From: Elusimicrobiaceae bacterium
GTDB lineage: Bacteria; Elusimicrobiota; Elusimicrobia; Elusimicrobiales; Elusimicrobiaceae
Length of the DNA: 14,390 nucleotides
Assembly: GCA_017647245.1 (NCBI GenBank)
Contig: JAGCKY010000184.1
Coordinates: 1-14,390 of the forward strand
Direction of reading: 5' to 3'
Shown: one piece after another, positions 1 to 7,126 of the stretch
Layout: each line of letters starts with the position of its first letter
Position numbering within the stretch: the stretch's first letter is position 1
Made by a program: the position numbers and the translations under genes
The notes under the pieces: model-generated
The model's database searches: none
The model's input: only the letters and a program-made list of their open reading frames with translations
Told to the model about the DNA's origin: nothing

Positions 1-52
1 CAGGGACCCAAAAACGCGGATAGTGGCGCGGCATAAAGGTTATATATTTTAA
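1..52 (+). other. Possible 3' end of an upstream gene
   Basis: A plus-strand terminator starts at 51, so a gene read towards it should end in this stretch. Two frames stay open from base 1: one stops with TAA at 34-36, the other with TAA at 50-52, directly against the terminator stem. Only 11 to 16 codons are visible, which is too little to choose a frame or recognise a product. Confidence 0.3.
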
Positions 53-78
53 GGCCCCTGTTTATGAGGGGCTTTTTT
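51..78 (+). terminator. Rho-independent terminator of the upstream gene
   Basis: GCCCCT (54-59) pairs with AGGGGC (67-72) around a 7-nt loop. The stem can be extended outwards by a G-U and two A-T pairs, and six T residues follow (73-78). The minus strand shows no matching T run, so it acts on plus-strand transcripts. It isolates pilin gene 1 from whatever lies upstream. Confidence 0.8.
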
Positions 79-102
79 GTTGTGTTCTGTTTGAGTAAAA
101 AT

Positions 103-141
103 AGGGCTTGACTTGTTTTTTTTTTTTGGTACAATACGGGG
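103..141 (+). promoter_or_regulatory. Poly(T)-spacer promoter of pilin gene 1
   Basis: The -35 TTGACT is at 108-113 and the -10 TACAAT at 130-135, with a 16-nt spacer containing 12 consecutive T (116-127). It is a good sigma-70-type promoter. The whole block 103-141 is identical to 9428-9466 in front of pilin gene 2, and very similar to the block in front of pilin gene 3. The predicted start near 142 gives a 5' UTR of roughly 138 nt that contains a palindromic element. Confidence 0.85.
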
Positions 142-165
142 GCAGTAGGAGTGTATTTTAAGGCC

Positions 166-262
166 GTCATCCCGGGCGTGGACTCGGGATCCAGTCGTTA
201 TGAGGGTTGTTTCCTCTTTTGGAATGGATCGCCGGTTGCGGCTACGCCGCCCCAGGGATGAC
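166..262. repeat. Palindromic element in the pilin 1 5' UTR (GTCATCCC type)
   Basis: The ends form an 8-bp inverted repeat, GTCATCCC (166-173) and GGGATGAC (255-262). Inside are ATCCCG/CGGGAT (169-174 with 185-190), GATCCA/TGGATC (188-193 with 225-230), GAGG/CCTC (202-205 with 213-216) and GCGGC/GCCGC (238-242 with 246-250). The architecture resembles small dispersed palindromic repeats of many bacterial genomes. It lies wholly between the promoter and the start of pilin 1, and the SD begins one base after its end. Mobility and copy number cannot be judged from one copy. Confidence 0.65.
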
Positions 263-279
263 AAAGGAGAAAAAAGAGT

Positions 280-936
280 ATGAAAAAAAATATAAATAAT
301 ACTGTCGCCCTGAAATGTCTTTGTTCAGGGCCTCAACCGCTTACTAAAAAACAACGAGGTCCTGAACAACAACCCCTCAGGACGACAAGTTCTTTTGGCT
401 TTACCTTAATAGAACTATTAGTAGTAGTCCTTATCATCGGCATTTTGGCGGCGATTGCCTTGCCGCAATATCAAAAAGCGGTTTGGAAAAGTAAGGCCGT
501 TCAGTTGCAAGTAATGGCAAAAAGTTTAGTAGATGCACAGACAGCTTATTATTTAGCAAATGGTACATATGCAGAGGATTTTTCTTCTTTGGATATCGGA
601 TTTGATTCATTGCCTCAGCATCCATCTACCAGCGCGACAAACATAAATGTATCTTCTACGGATGGAGTTCGCAGCAATGATGAAGTGGAATTAATTATAA
701 ATAGTTCAAAGGGAAGTAATAATCAATTTGATTGGTTATATTCTACTGCAGTTTTTAAGACGGGACCTTATGAAAAAGCTGGTTTTTTGTTTTCACATAT
801 TCCGTATGGCATAACGGGGAAAATATGGTATTGTTTGGAACATAAAAATGTGCCGAAAGGAAAATTTTGTGTAAAACTAATGGGAACAACCGACTCTGCC
901 ATTTCAACCACTAATTATAGATATTATGCTTTGTAG
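280..936 (+). CDS. Type IV pilin-like protein 1, with extended leader
   Basis: A 218-aa prepilin-like protein, expected to be cleaved by prepilin peptidase and inserted in the inner membrane before assembly. The class III signal is clear: cleavage site G40|F41, then FTLIELLVVVLIIG with Glu at mature position 5 and a hydrophobic helix to about residue 60. A YYLANGTYA motif, typical of this pilin group, follows at about 90. Near the C terminus a C-x11-C pair can close a disulfide loop. ATG 280 is chosen because an AAAGGAG SD lies at 263-269 and no other ATG, GTG or TTG occurs in frame before the helix. The leader is about 40 residues instead of the usual 5 to 15, because an 85-bp palindromic element (303-387) encodes residues 9-36. 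Without it the leader would be a normal 12 residues. The gene is monocistronic, with its own promoter and terminator and no pilus assembly genes nearby. Whether it is a major pilin, minor pilin or pseudopilin cannot be told. Confidence 0.85.
   Translation: MKKNINNTVALKCLCSGPQPLTKKQRGPEQQPLRTTSSFGFTLIELLVVVLIIGILAAIALPQYQKAVWKSKAVQLQVMAKSLVDAQTAYYLANGTYAEDFSSLDIGFDSLPQHPSTSATNINVSSTDGVRSNDEVELIINSSKGSNNQFDWLYSTAVFKTGPYEKAGFLFSHIPYGITGKIWYCLEHKNVPKGKFCVKLMGTTDSAISTTNYRYYAL
303..387. repeat. 85-bp palindromic element inside the pilin 1 leader (copy A)
   Basis: It begins TGTCGCCCTGAA and ends CTCAGGACGACA, near-complementary termini. Two hairpins are visible: GCCCTGAA/TTCAGGGC (307-314 with 324-331) and GTCCTGA/TCAGGAC (359-365 with 377-383). 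The same 85-bp element, about 75% identical by eye, lies at 11744-11828 upstream of pilin gene 3. Here it is read in frame and adds 28 residues between the start of the leader and the cleavage site. The situation is similar in kind to palindromic elements known to sit inside Rickettsia genes. Confidence 0.75.
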
Positions 937-943
937 TAATTTA

Positions 944-971
944 AAAACCCCCGGTATTTGCCGGGGGTTTT
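944..971. terminator. Bidirectional terminator between pilin 1 and the glucanotransferase
   Basis: AAAACCCCCGG (944-954) pairs with CCGGGGGTTTT (961-971) around a 6-nt loop. A-rich and T-rich flanks give a U tract on both strands, so it serves pilin 1 (plus) and the convergent maltodextrin operon (minus). Confidence 0.9.
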
Positions 972-973
972 AT

Positions 974-3634
974 TTATCTGCCAGACTCTTGTATCAGTTT
1001 TTTAATCTTTTGATTAAACACCGATTTTTGCATTAATTCTTCTACCGTTACATGCATACGATAGCGCCAATAATGTTTGGGATCGGAAGGAATGTTAATG
1101 CGTTCTTTGTCCGGATTAGGCGAGCGTAAACGCTCATCTATAGCTGTCCAGTCTTGCCAAGAAATCAAACATAACATAGACGGTCTATTTAGATGCGCGT
1201 GCAAAATTTGCTCACACGCATCGGCCGGAGCTTCGGCGGGAGTAACCCCTTTACGTCCCAGTACATCGTGCCAAAAACGGCTGGTATTTTCGGGGTCTTC
1301 TCTCCACCAAGAACGCAACACAGACATATCATGTGTGGACGGCGTAGCCACGGACAGATACGGATAATTATAGGTATCTGCAAAGGGATGACCCATTTGT
1401 TTAGGCATACGCTGAATTTCCAAACTGAGCATTTGCAAGCGGTTCATTACGTCGGGAACGCAATGCGGAATCATGCCCAAGTCTTCGGCACAGCACAACA
1501 TAGACGTGGCTTGCGTCAAAGCGGGTAATTTTTCCAACGCTTGGTCTTTCCAGAAATCATCTTGGCGATGATAGAAATAATCATCGTAGAGTTTGCGGTA
1601 TGCTTTCTGTTGGTCTTCGGGCAAAGCGTGGAAAACAGAATTTTTCAGCACGCCGATGCGCGGGTGATAAAGTTGTGGATCGCGATGGTCCACCACAAAA
1701 AGCACATTGGCACAAAGCGCATATAACCCGTCACGCAGTTGCACGGATTCTTCGTCGGCGCGGTCTGCGAAGGCACGTTGAATTTTGCGCTGGGTGTCAT
1801 ATTCGGGGAACAATTTGTAATGACCTTCTTCTGCATCGGGCATTACATAGGTGCCGCGCACTTTATCGGCCTGCTCACCGAAGATTTGTTGCAAAACTTC
1901 GTCGGTAATATAAGGTTGGGTGTGCTTGATTTCAAACGGGAAACCGGCATTGCGGATTTCCTGTTCGCTTAAAGCTAAAGCGGGGGAAAATTGCCCCAAC
2001 AAACCTTGTACGGCATGCATCGGAATTTCCCAAATGCGGAAAAATCCTAACACGTGGTCAATGCGGTACGCATCAAAATAATTGGCCATGTGCGTAAAGC
2101 GTTGTTTCCACCACTCGTAGCCGTCTTGGGCCATAGCTTGCCAATTGTACGTCGGAAATCCCCAGTTTTGTCCCGTTTCGGAAAAAGCATCGGGCGGGGC
2201 ACCGGCTTGTGCGTTCAAATGGAACAAATGCGGCGCAGTCCATGCATCGGCACTGTAGGGAGAGACGCCTATCGGAATATCTCCTTTGAGCGATACGCCT
2301 TTACTGCGGGCATAGCGGTGCGCATCTAACAATTGATTATGCAAAACAAATTGCATGTAGAAGTAGAAATACGCTTGCGCGCGCAACGGAGAGCTTTTGC
2401 TAAAGAATTGGCGCATGGCTTGTTCGGAGAATTTGTTGTACTCGTGCCATTCTTGCCAATTGGCAGAATTGTAACGATCGCGCAACGCGCTAAACATAGC
2501 ATACGCGGGCAACCAATGTGCGTTCTGATTCCAGAAATTGCGGAACTCGGGCGAAGCTAATACCGCGCTACCTTCTTTTTGATAAGCCGCGGCCAAGCGC
2601 TGTCTTTTTAAATCCACCACCGCTTCATAATCCATAGCGGGCAAGCGGTTTAATTTCTGGCGTTTCTTTTGGAATTTCTTTTCTTCGCGGTGCGATAAAG
2701 CTGGTAACGCCGCGGGGTCCAAATACAGCGGATGCAAAGCATACACGCTAACGCCGTTATACGGATAAGAATCTTGCCAGGTGCCGGTTAAAGAAGTATC
2801 GTTGACAGGCAACAGCTGAATCATTTTTTGTCCGGTGGTGGCAGCCCAATCCACTAATTGTTTGAGTGAACCAAAATCTCCCGCGCCCCAATCTTTCTCG
2901 GTGCGGATGGAAAATACAGGTAACACCACGCCGGCAAGCCGGGCATCGGGGATTGGGAATTTCGGGGTGAGATCGGAATAAACCGCTGTTTCTTGCGGGG
3001 CAGGACGCGGACCCATTAAACTGCGGTTAGGGCCGGATTCCCATTGTGTTTTTTTATTTTCCTCTTTGAGGATAAATTTATAGGAAACCGGGAAATTTAA
3101 TTTTTCCGCATCTAATGCTACGGCCCATTCATTGGGGCCTACATTTGTTAAGGCAACGGCTTGCTCGGGTTTCCAGTCACCCAGCGCGGCACTTTCTCCG
3201 CAAATACACAGCGTTTGTCCCTCGGCTAACCCTGCAAGAGAAGCGTGTAAAATAATGGTGCTGGAACTTTCCGTAACGGTTTGAATCGGTTGCGGTTTGG
3301 TAAACACATTGCTGTAGAGCCATGATTTTTCCGGTAAGTCGCGCCACCAGTCATAAATGTTATAAAGTTGTTTACTAACAGATAAATTTAGTTGACGGGG
3401 GAAAACATTCCATTCGCGGCGCACGGTTTTGCCGTCTTGCATCACATAGTATGCATAGGTCATCAAAGCATCAGAGGGGAGATGGACTTCGCTTAGACCT
3501 GCCCATTGACCGGGTTCATCCGGTTGCAGCGCGACGATTTGACGTATCGGTTCGTGCTGGGTTTGAAAAAACAGCACGGCGCACAGGCTTTCGCCTGGCG
3601 CCGTTTTATAGCGAATATGAAAGTGGATTTTCAT
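974..3634 (-). CDS. malQ: 4-alpha-glucanotransferase (GH77, DPE2-like, tandem CBM20-like N-terminus)
   Basis: Cytoplasmic amylomaltase of 886 aa. It cuts an alpha-1,4-glucan and transfers the glucanyl part to another glucan or to glucose, as in maltose and glycogen use. Residues ~1-100 and ~125-220 look like two CBM20-type starch-binding domains. Residues ~230-880 are the GH77 barrel. All three catalytic acids are visible: nucleophile D526 in the RIDH motif, acid/base E717 in AEDLG, and D769 in STHD. Plain bacterial amylomaltases are ~500 aa. The two N-terminal domains and a GH77 domain longer by ~150 aa match the DPE2 type of plants and some bacteria such as Bacteroidetes. ATG 3634 is used because the longer frame to 3739 would overlap the transporter gene by about 100 nt and encodes unrelated sequence. 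The gap to the upstream transporter gene is 7 nt, so the two form an operon. The SD is weak (AAAAAGG) and sits in the end of the transporter gene, which suggests translational coupling. Confidence 0.93.
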   Translation of the reverse strand: MKIHFHIRYKTAPGESLCAVLFFQTQHEPIRQIVALQPDEPGQWAGLSEVHLPSDALMTYAYYVMQDGKTVRREWNVFPRQLNLSVSKQLYNIYDWWRDLPEKSWLYSNVFTKPQPIQTVTESSSTIILHASLAGLAEGQTLCICGESAALGDWKPEQAVALTNVGPNEWAVALDAEKLNFPVSYKFILKEENKKTQWESGPNRSLMGPRPAPQETAVYSDLTPKFPIPDARLAGVVLPVFSIRTEKDWGAGDFGSLKQLVDWAATTGQKMIQLLPVNDTSLTGTWQDSYPYNGVSVYALHPLYLDPAALPALSHREEKKFQKKRQKLNRLPAMDYEAVVDLKRQRLAAAYQKEGSAVLASPEFRNFWNQNAHWLPAYAMFSALRDRYNSANWQEWHEYNKFSEQAMRQFFSKSSPLRAQAYFYFYMQFVLHNQLLDAHRYARSKGVSLKGDIPIGVSPYSADAWTAPHLFHLNAQAGAPPDAFSETGQNWGFPTYNWQAMAQDGYEWWKQRFTHMANYFDAYRIDHVLGFFRIWEIPMHAVQGLLGQFSPALALSEQEIRNAGFPFEIKHTQPYITDEVLQQIFGEQADKVRGTYVMPDAEEGHYKLFPEYDTQRKIQRAFADRADEESVQLRDGLYALCANVLFVVDHRDPQLYHPRIGVLKNSVFHALPEDQQKAYRKLYDDYFYHRQDDFWKDQALEKLPALTQATSMLCCAEDLGMIPHCVPDVMNRLQMLSLEIQRMPKQMGHPFADTYNYPYLSVATPSTHDMSVLRSWWREDPENTSRFWHDVLGRKGVTPAEAPADACEQILHAHLNRPSMLCLISWQDWTAIDERLRSPNPDKERINIPSDPKHYWRYRMHVTVEELMQKSVFNQKIKKLIQESGR

Positions 3635-3641
3635 ATATGTA

Positions 3642-4970
3642 TTATGCCTTTTTTGTGACCGTGTTGTCTTGTACAAGTAAGGTAAAACCTGCCGCCAGCA
3701 ACAAAGCCACCCCACCCATACCGACGGCAGCAATGGCACTATTGCCCAGCAGATGCTTCATTACCATTCCGCCAAAAATGTTTACACAAATTTGCGGAAT
3801 CACAATGAAGAAGTTAAATACACCCATATAGAAACCCATTTTTTCAGCCGGCAAACTATTGGATAAGAGCGCATACGGCATGGACAAAATACTACTCCAC
3901 GCAATGCCCACGCACACCATAGGGAAAATTAATCCCATTTTGGTGAAGGTTACACCAAAGAGCGTTAAGCCCAGTGAACCTAATCCAATCGCGCCGATTG
4001 TTAAACAAACAATATGAATGTATTTAGCAGAAAATTTAGTGGTCAGCCACAACAGCGCAAAAGAAAATACAAACGCTACACCGTTGTAAATTCCGAAACA
4101 AGAGCTACCCCAGTTGGCGGCTACTTCATAAGCTTGTGTGCCGGGTTGTGCGTGAAATACTCCGCTGGCAATGCCCGGCGTGAAGTACACCCACATAATC
4201 ATAAAAGCCGCCCATGTGAAAAATTGCACCACGGCCAAGCGGCGCATGGTAGAGGGCATGGTGGTAAACGCGTTCCACATTTCGGAAAGTGATTTGCTAA
4301 TACTGCCGCGCTGACTTTGCAATTTTTTAAAGGCTTCCATGTCTTGCGGAGGATATTCCGGCGTTGTCTTAATGGTAATATATACGGCGGTAAATAATAC
4401 CACTGCACCGATATAAAAAGCATATTTGACCGTGTTGGGAATATGACCGATAGGTGCTTCGGTACTCACACCCCATGACGTCAAAATCTGCGGCAGGAAA
4501 GAAGCAATTACCGCGCCCGCGCCAATCATAACGCTTTGCATGGCGTAGCCGGTTTTGCGCTGGTGTTCCGGCAAAATATCGCCGACAAAAGCGCGGAATG
4601 GTTCCATGCTTACATTAACCGATGAATCCAATACCCATAAGGCAATTACCGCCATCCAAATGGCCGATGCCTGCGGCATTAAGAAAAGCGCAATCATAGA
4701 AAAAATTGCGCCAAACAAAAAGTACGGGCGGCGCCGGCCGAGTTTACACCACGTGCGGTCGCTGAAATATCCCACTAACGGTTGTACCAGTAATCCGGTA
4801 ACCGGCGCGGCGAGCCATAACATCGGGATTTGGTCTTCGCTCGCTCCGAGACGTGAATAAATAGCGCTCATGTTTCCCATTTGCAGCGCCCAACCAAACT
4901 GAATGCCGAAAAACCCTAGACACATCAGCATGATTTGTTGAAAACTTTTTTCTTCATGTTGTCCTTGCAT
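3642..4970 (-). CDS. MFS sugar transporter (SLC45/GPH-like, probable maltose/maltodextrin)
   Basis: A 442-aa inner-membrane transporter with about 12 hydrophobic segments. The loop after the second segment carries an MFS signature, GYFSDRTWCKLGRRRP (residues ~67-82). This resembles the SDR-x5-GRRRP loop of SLC45 and plant sucrose carriers, and of bacterial maltose/sucrose symporters. The family normally couples sugar uptake to protons. Maltose or short maltodextrin is inferred as substrate from the glucanotransferase gene that starts 7 nt downstream; sucrose cannot be excluded. The start ATG 4970 has a perfect AGGAGG SD (4976-4981 on the complement) 5 nt away. It is first in its operon, with an extended -10 promoter in the intergenic space shared with the sigma-factor gene. 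Confidence 0.88.
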   Translation of the reverse strand: MQGQHEEKSFQQIMLMCLGFFGIQFGWALQMGNMSAIYSRLGASEDQIPMLWLAAPVTGLLVQPLVGYFSDRTWCKLGRRRPYFLFGAIFSMIALFLMPQASAIWMAVIALWVLDSSVNVSMEPFRAFVGDILPEHQRKTGYAMQSVMIGAGAVIASFLPQILTSWGVSTEAPIGHIPNTVKYAFYIGAVVLFTAVYITIKTTPEYPPQDMEAFKKLQSQRGSISKSLSEMWNAFTTMPSTMRRLAVVQFFTWAAFMIMWVYFTPGIASGVFHAQPGTQAYEVAANWGSSCFGIYNGVAFVFSFALLWLTTKFSAKYIHIVCLTIGAIGLGSLGLTLFGVTFTKMGLIFPMVCVGIAWSSILSMPYALLSNSLPAEKMGFYMGVFNFFIVIPQICVNIFGGMVMKHLLGNSAIAAVGMGGVALLLAAGFTLLVQDNTVTKKA

Positions 4971-5001
4971 GTACCCCTCCTGTTAATTTACCACTCCTTT
5001 C

Positions 5002-5010
5002 ATTATAACA
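5002..5010 (-). promoter_or_regulatory. Extended -10 promoter of the maltodextrin operon
   Basis: Read on the minus strand the sequence is TGTTATAAT: a perfect TATAAT preceded by the TG of an extended -10. No good -35 hexamer lies 16-18 nt upstream. The predicted start lies about 25 nt before the transporter ATG. Confidence 0.6.
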
Positions 5011-5051
5011 TCATTTTTCAAAGAAGGGAATGCAAATTTTGTGCTATAAAT

Positions 5052-5060
5052 TGCTATGAT
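5052..5060 (+). promoter_or_regulatory. Extended -10 promoter of the sigma factor-znu-nth cluster
   Basis: TGCTATGAT is an extended -10 (TG-C-TATGAT) 40 nt before the sigma-factor ATG, with no convincing -35. It is back to back with the extended -10 promoter of the transporter gene, about 45 nt away, so both share one control region (4983-5099). I see no clear Zur- or Fur-like palindrome there. Confidence 0.5.
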
Positions 5061-5099
5061 ATAAGAAACAGGTATCCTTATAATAGGAACAGGGATTTT

Positions 5100-6191
5100 A
5101 TGGAAAACGAAATACTGGACAGCATCAACGAATATTTTAAACATTTAGCCAAAGTGACGCGGGAAATAGACCGCGAAGAAGTAATGGCGCTATGGAAAAA
5201 AGTCAAAAAAGGGGATAAAAACGCTAAAAACAAAATGATGGAATTGAATTTGCGTTTAGTTATTCCCACCGCCAAACGCTTTCAGCGCCCGGGCATGGAT
5301 TTGATGGATTTAATTGAAGAGGGCAATCTGGGGCTCATGCAAGCTATTGAAAAGTTTGAACCGGCCAAGGGATACCGTTTTTCTACCTATGCGATTTATT
5401 GGATAGAGCAATATATCCGCAAATATATTGAGGAGCAATCGGGCTCTATCAAAATTCCGTCTCACGCGTGGGGTAATTTGAAACGCTGGTTTAAAGCGTG
5501 GAACAATTTAAAAGAAGAAAACGGACGCGACCCGTCTTTGCGGGAAATGGCGCAAGAATTGGGTCTGACCGCTAAACAGGTTAAAGCCATTATGGATACG
5601 TTAAGTGCGGCCACGGGGGTGGAATCGTTGACCTCTTTGGTAGGCGGCGAAGATGAAATGACGTTGGAAGATGTCTTGAGTGACGACGGAAAAGGCAATC
5701 CGCACGATGTATTTTTGCGCTCGGAAAATGCGCAAGTGTTACAACAAAGTTTAATGAATTTGCAAGACCGTGACCGTGAAATTTTGACCTTACGTTTCGG
5801 TTTAGCGGACAATGAGCCGAAAACATTGGGAGAAGTGGCCGATAAAATGGGGCTCTCGCGCGAGCGTGTGCGCCAACTGGAAGAACGTGCGGTGGAACAA
5901 TTGCGTATAGATGCGCAAAGGGCCGGATTGCTGGAGTATGGCAATGCCGACAGACGCACCCGCAAATTACACGCAGGCATGGTGTTGGCTCATCAGAAAA
6001 CCAATATTTTAGGTGAAATTGTCATCGGTGGACCGTTGGGGCGGTTACTACGTAAACAAGCGGCGAAAGGAGTTGTTGCCGCTACATCTGCCGGTCAAAA
6101 AGCGGGCAAAACATCTGCGGGCAAATCAAAAAAAGCGGCACGCAAAACGCGTGTGAGCAAAGGGATTTCTAAAAAATCCAAACGCAAATAA
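5100..6191 (+). CDS. Sigma-70 family RNA polymerase sigma factor (RpoD/RpoS-like, no region 1.1) with basic C-terminal tail
   Basis: A 363-aa sigma factor that directs core RNA polymerase to promoters. Region 1.2 covers ~1-30, region 2 ~45-118 (NLRLVIPTAKRF; DLIEEGNLGLMQAIEKF), region 3 ~120-200, and region 4 ~215-272 with the DNA-binding helix SRERVRQLEERA. In region 2.4 (YAIYWIEQYIRKYIEEQ) the Gln that reads the -10 element in E. coli RpoD is kept. The residue before it is Glu instead of Arg, and the position of T440 is Arg. The acidic region 1.1 of a housekeeping factor is missing, so this is probably a group 2 or alternative factor. After region 4.2 there is an unusual ~90-residue extension, rich in Lys, Ala, Ser and Gly from residue 318 on. 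ATG 5100 follows AGGAAC/AGGGA at 5085-5095. An in-frame extension back to 4935 looks non-coding and overlaps the divergent gene. The zinc transporter genes start 11 nt downstream. Confidence 0.9.
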   Translation: MENEILDSINEYFKHLAKVTREIDREEVMALWKKVKKGDKNAKNKMMELNLRLVIPTAKRFQRPGMDLMDLIEEGNLGLMQAIEKFEPAKGYRFSTYAIYWIEQYIRKYIEEQSGSIKIPSHAWGNLKRWFKAWNNLKEENGRDPSLREMAQELGLTAKQVKAIMDTLSAATGVESLTSLVGGEDEMTLEDVLSDDGKGNPHDVFLRSENAQVLQQSLMNLQDRDREILTLRFGLADNEPKTLGEVADKMGLSRERVRQLEERAVEQLRIDAQRAGLLEYGNADRRTRKLHAGMVLAHQKTNILGEIVIGGPLGRLLRKQAAKGVVAATSAGQKAGKTSAGKSKKAARKTRVSKGISKKSKRK

Positions 6192-6202
6192 GCATTATTC
6201 CT

Positions 6203-7126
6203 ATGAAGAAAAAATATCTTTGGATACCGAAAAAGTTTTGGGCGGTTTTGATTGTAGCGGCTTTGGTGATTTTTGGTGCGTGGTGGTTTATGTCCGATAA
6301 ACAAAGCGATGTAACTGCGATGCATAACACGCGTGACAAAATGCAAGTGACCGCTTCCAGTTATGTAGTGTATGATTTGGCACGCCAAATCGGTGGGGAC
6401 CAAGTAGCGCTTTCTTTATTAGTTCCCCCGGGCACAGAGCCGCATCATTTTGAGCCGACGCCGGGAAGCATTATCGGTGTGCAAAAAGCCGATTTGTTGG
6501 TGTATGTTTCTACGACGGCAGAGCCGTGGATTACCGATATTTTGCAAGGTGCTCCCGGCGTACGTGCGGTGGCGGCCGCGGCGGTAGAACCGGGCGAAGA
6601 CCCGCATGTGTGGATGACGCCGTACGGGGCTTTGTCTATGGCCAAACAAATTGCGGCGGCTTTGCAGAAAGCGGATCCGGTACACAAAAATTATTATCAA
6701 CAAAACGTCAAACAATTTGAACGCACCATGAGTCAATTGCATAAAGATTTTGTGGCCGGACTTGCCAATTGTCAGCACCGCGAAATTGTGCATGTGGGAC
6801 ATTTGGCATTTGGGGCTTTGGCCAACACGTACGGACTGCAATTGCAAACCTTGGCAGGTACTTCACATCAAGGTGAACATTCCGTTTATAAACTGACTAA
6901 TATGGTGCGCTTTATACGCAAAAGCCGCGTGCCGGCTATCTTTACCGAAGAGATGCTTTCGCCGGAATTAGCCGATACCATCGCGCAAGAAACGCATGTG
7001 TATATTTTGCCGCTTTACACGATAGAAGAAGTGAGCAAAACAGATTTTGAGCAAGGCACATCTTACCAAGATTTTATGCGCCGCAATTTGGCTAATTTGC
7101 AAAAGGGGCTTAAATGCCAAGCGTAA
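6203..7126 (+). CDS. znuA: Zinc/manganese ABC transporter substrate-binding protein
   Basis: A 307-aa periplasmic cluster A-I metal-binding protein. Expected metal ligands are present: H81 (or H82) in EPHHFEPTP, H135 in DPHVWM, H200 in HVGHLAFG, and an acidic ligand at E249/E250 (FTEEML). It would deliver Zn2+ or Mn2+ to the permease encoded two genes downstream. Residues ~13-30 form a hydrophobic segment after a basic start. No lipobox Cys is seen, so it is either a cleaved signal peptide or a membrane anchor. The His-rich loop found in many zinc-specific ZnuA proteins is absent, so Zn versus Mn is not settled. It starts 11 nt after the sigma-factor stop and has no recognisable SD, which suggests coupling to the upstream gene. 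Its last 13 nt overlap the ATPase gene. Confidence 0.9.
   Translation: MKKKYLWIPKKFWAVLIVAALVIFGAWWFMSDKQSDVTAMHNTRDKMQVTASSYVVYDLARQIGGDQVALSLLVPPGTEPHHFEPTPGSIIGVQKADLLVYVSTTAEPWITDILQGAPGVRAVAAAAVEPGEDPHVWMTPYGALSMAKQIAAALQKADPVHKNYYQQNVKQFERTMSQLHKDFVAGLANCQHREIVHVGHLAFGALANTYGLQLQTLAGTSHQGEHSVYKLTNMVRFIRKSRVPAIFTEEMLSPELADTIAQETHVYILPLYTIEEVSKTDFEQGTSYQDFMRRNLANLQKGLKCQA

Noticed and set aside
49..264. 71-aa minus-strand ORF over the pilin 1 promoter and UTR
   Set aside because: It is generated by the palindromic element and the poly(T) tract, is low-complexity, and has no SD.
303..387. CRISPR-like or transposase-bearing insertion as explanation for the pilin repeats
   Set aside because: There are only two copies in the window, with no spacer array, no ORF of their own and no obvious target duplication. 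A small palindromic repeat fits better.
3635..3739. Longer N-terminus for the glucanotransferase, starting at 3739
   Set aside because: It would overlap the transporter gene, its extra 35 residues are the antisense-frame reading of that gene, and the domain begins naturally at the Met of position 3634.
4935..5099. 55-codon N-terminal extension of the sigma factor
   Set aside because: It runs through the divergent promoter region and into the transporter gene, and the extra sequence shows no sigma region 1.1 features.
4983..5099. Possible Zur or Fur operator in the sigma factor/transporter intergenic region
   Set aside because: AT-rich with some short dyads, but no palindrome matching a known Zur or Fur consensus could be seen.
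5462..5980. 172-aa minus-strand ORF opposite the sigma-factor gene
   Set aside because: A shadow of a well-supported coding region. Its Ser/Arg-rich composition is that of an antisense frame.
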